DNA of 64,000 nt, from assembly GCA_032249695.1 (NCBI GenBank), contig JAVVHE010000002.1, positions 62,001 to 126,000 of the forward strand, written 5' to 3'. Made by a program: the position numbers and the translations under genes. The DNA is from JAVVHE01 sp032249695 (GTDB lineage Bacteria > Pseudomonadota > Alphaproteobacteria > Sphingomonadales > Sphingomonadaceae). Below are positions 62,579 to 64,000 of the stretch, one piece after another. Each line of letters begins with the position of its first letter. The stretch's first letter is position 1. Under the pieces are notes generated by a model. It saw nothing but the letters and a program-made list of their open reading frames with translations. It did no database searches and had not been told where the DNA came from.

Positions 62579-63769
62579 ATGACCGAGCATATCTATGACT
62601 GCATCGTCGTCGGCGGCGGGCCCGCCGGGGCGACCGCTGCCGCCGACCTCGCGCGCGCGGGGCGCGACGTGCTGCTGCTCGATCGCATGGGCCGCATCAA
62701 GCCGTGCGGCGGAGCGGTGCCGCCGCGGCTCCTCTCAGACTTCGCGGTGCCCGAAGACTTGCTGGTCGCGCGCGCGACGCAGGCGCGGATGATCGCGCCG
62801 TCCAACCATGCGGTCGATATGGAGGTTGGCGGCTGGGTCGGCATGGTTGACCGCGAGGTGTTCGACGAATGGCTGCGCGCCCGTGCCGAGGCGCTGGGCG
62901 CCGAGCGCCGCACCGGCACCTTCACCGGGCTGGAGCGCGATCCGGACGGAACGGCCGTGGTCGTCGCCAAGGGCAGGCGCTGCGAGCCCGATCTGCGCCT
63001 GCGCGCGCGCGCGGTGATCGGCGCCGACGGCGCGCGCAGCGGGGTGGCGCGCGCGGCGATTCCCGGCAGCGAGCGCAACCCGTGCGTGTTCGCCTATCAC
63101 GAGGTGATCCGTTCGCCCGAGATCACGTCCGACGCCTACCGGCCCGAACGCTGCGATGTGTTCTACCAGGGCCGCTTCAGCCCCGATTTCTACGGCTGGG
63201 TGTTCCCGCACGGCCCACATGCGAGCATCGGCGTCGGCAGCGCCAACAAGGGCTATGAGCTGCGCGACGCGGTGAAGCGGATGCGCGACGCAACGGGGCT
63301 GGCCGAGTGCGAGACGCTGCGCTGCGAGGGTGCGCCGATTCCGCTGAAGCCGCTGCCGCGCTGGGACAATGGCCGCGACGTGGTGCTGTGCGGCGACGCC
63401 GCCGGCGTGGTCGCGCCAGCAAGCGGCGAGGGCATATATTACGCGATGGCCTGCGCGCGCCACGCCGCCGAAGGCGTGCACCTGTTCCTGTCGACCGGCG
63501 ACGCGCGCGCACTGTCGCGCGTGCGCAAGCGGTTTCTGGGCGAGCATGGGCGCGTGTTCTGGATCCTGGGGATGATGCAGCGCTTCTGGTATTCGTCCGA
63601 CAAGCGCCGCGAGCGCTTCGTCGCGATCTGCGCCGACAAGGACGTGCAGGAACTGACCTGGCAGGCCTACATGCACAAGAAGCTGGTCAGGGCCAAACCG
63701 CTGGCCCACGTGCGCATCTTCCTGAAGGACATGGGCCATCTGCTGGGGCTGGCGCCGGTGCACGGCTAG
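62579..63769 (+). CDS. bchP: Geranylgeranyl diphosphate/bacteriochlorophyll reductase
   Basis: This 396-residue FAD-dependent reductase starts at ATG 62579 with GGGAGG upstream. The dinucleotide fold is V-V-G-G-G-P-A-G-A-T-A-A near residue 10, then I-K-P-C-G-G-A-V-P-P of the geranylgeranyl reductase family, G-A-D-G-A-R-S and G-D-A-A-G-V-V-A-P-A-S-G-E-G-I for the second FAD motif. It reduces the geranylgeranyl tail to phytyl. It lies 9 bases after the transporter gene and is part of the bchG-bchP2-bchP unit. Confidence 0.96.
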   Translation: MTEHIYDCIVVGGGPAGATAAADLARAGRDVLLLDRMGRIKPCGGAVPPRLLSDFAVPEDLLVARATQARMIAPSNHAVDMEVGGWVGMVDREVFDEWLRARAEALGAERRTGTFTGLERDPDGTAVVVAKGRRCEPDLRLRARAVIGADGARSGVARAAIPGSERNPCVFAYHEVIRSPEITSDAYRPERCDVFYQGRFSPDFYGWVFPHGPHASIGVGSANKGYELRDAVKRMRDATGLAECETLRCEGAPIPLKPLPRWDNGRDVVLCGDAAGVVAPASGEGIYYAMACARHAAEGVHLFLSTGDARALSRVRKRFLGEHGRVFWILGMMQRFWYSSDKRRERFVAICADKDVQELTWQAYMHKKLVRAKPLAHVRIFLKDMGHLLGLAPVHG

Positions 63770-63823
63770 GGCGCCGACACGTCACGCTTCGCACGCGCGG
63801 GCAGGGCGGCTAAGCCACCGCCC

Positions 63824-64000
63824 ATGACCCTGCGCCCCCCGCTCTGGAAGCCCATCCTTGTCGCTGCGGCGATTGCGCTCAGCGTGGGGGCGGCGGGAGG
63901 AGCGCTGACCGACATCGGGCCGTGGTACCGGGGGCTCAACAAGCCGTGGTGGAACCCGGCGGACTGGGTCTTCCCGGTTGCGTGGTCGACGCTCTACGCG
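63824..64000 (+). CDS. tspO: TspO/MBR family protein (3' truncated by window)
   Basis: Only the first 59 residues are present, from ATG 63824. A hydrophobic first helix (I-L-V-A-A-A-I-A-L-S-V-G) is followed by W-Y-R-G-L-N-K-P-W-W-N-P and W-V-F-P-V-A-W-S-T-L-Y, the Trp-rich signature of TspO. TspO is an outer- or membrane-located tryptophan-rich sensor that binds tetrapyrroles and, in Rhodobacter, modulates photosynthesis gene expression with oxygen. It starts 54 bases after bchP on the same strand. Confidence 0.9.
   Translation, partial: MTLRPPLWKPILVAAAIALSVGAAGGALTDIGPWYRGLNKPWWNPADWVFPVAWSTLYA

Overview
The window comes from a high-GC alphaproteobacterium, most probably a sphingomonad (Sphingomonadales) aerobic anoxygenic phototroph. 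This rests on a photosynthesis gene block in the order bchF-N-B-H-L-M-lhaA-puhA-B-C-acsF-puhE-hemA, with divergent ppaA/aerR-ppsR-bchG-bchP2-bchP-tspO. The order, the oxygen-dependent cyclase AcsF and the PpsR/AerR regulator pair all fit that group. Species cannot be named from sequence reading alone. No rRNA, tRNA, CRISPR array, insertion sequence or transposase was seen.

Layout. (1) 1-4253: a miscellaneous flank with the 3' end of a tricorn-type S41 protease gene, an alpha/beta hydrolase, a small DUF4440-like protein and a fused GH1 glycosidase-like/RmlD reductase. (2) 4359-13583, minus strand: a tight four-gene operon encoding a five-heme periplasmic cytochrome, a two-domain HbpS/GlcG-like lipoprotein, an outer-membrane beta-barrel and a 1351-residue ten-heme cytochrome ending in a beta-propeller. 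It looks like a porin-cytochrome electron conduit across the outer membrane. (3) 13810-40934, plus strand: a two-partner secretion locus with a TpsB transporter and a giant 6470-residue TpsA exoprotein. Overlapping start/stop codons couple TpsA to a signal-peptide-bearing TPR-CHAT protease-like protein, and that to a CHASE2-adenylate cyclase. An exported protein of unknown function follows. (4) 41330-56813, minus strand: a 13-gene photosynthesis operon in which nearly every gene overlaps or abuts the next. It covers Mg-branch bacteriochlorophyll synthesis, reaction-centre H subunit assembly and 5-aminolevulinate synthesis. (5) 57249-64000, plus strand: the regulators AerR/PpaA and PpsR, then the bacteriochlorophyll tail-attachment genes and the start of tspO.

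How it works together. HemA feeds tetrapyrrole synthesis. BchH, BchM, AcsF, BchNBL and BchF carry protoporphyrin towards bacteriochlorophyllide, and BchG and BchP add and reduce the tail. LhaA, PuhB, PuhC and PuhE assemble the photosystem around PuhA. The PpsR target palindrome overlaps the predicted -35 boxes of both bchF and bchG, the expected light/oxygen repression architecture. The puf, crt, bchXYZ and bchIDO genes are not in the window.

Most notable: the TpsB/TpsA/CHAT/CHASE2-cyclase locus, whose TpsA is three complete TpsA-like units fused head to tail; the 15-heme porin-cytochrome operon beside a photosynthesis cluster; and several palindromic mini-elements sitting in frame inside bchH, bchB, bchN and bchP2.
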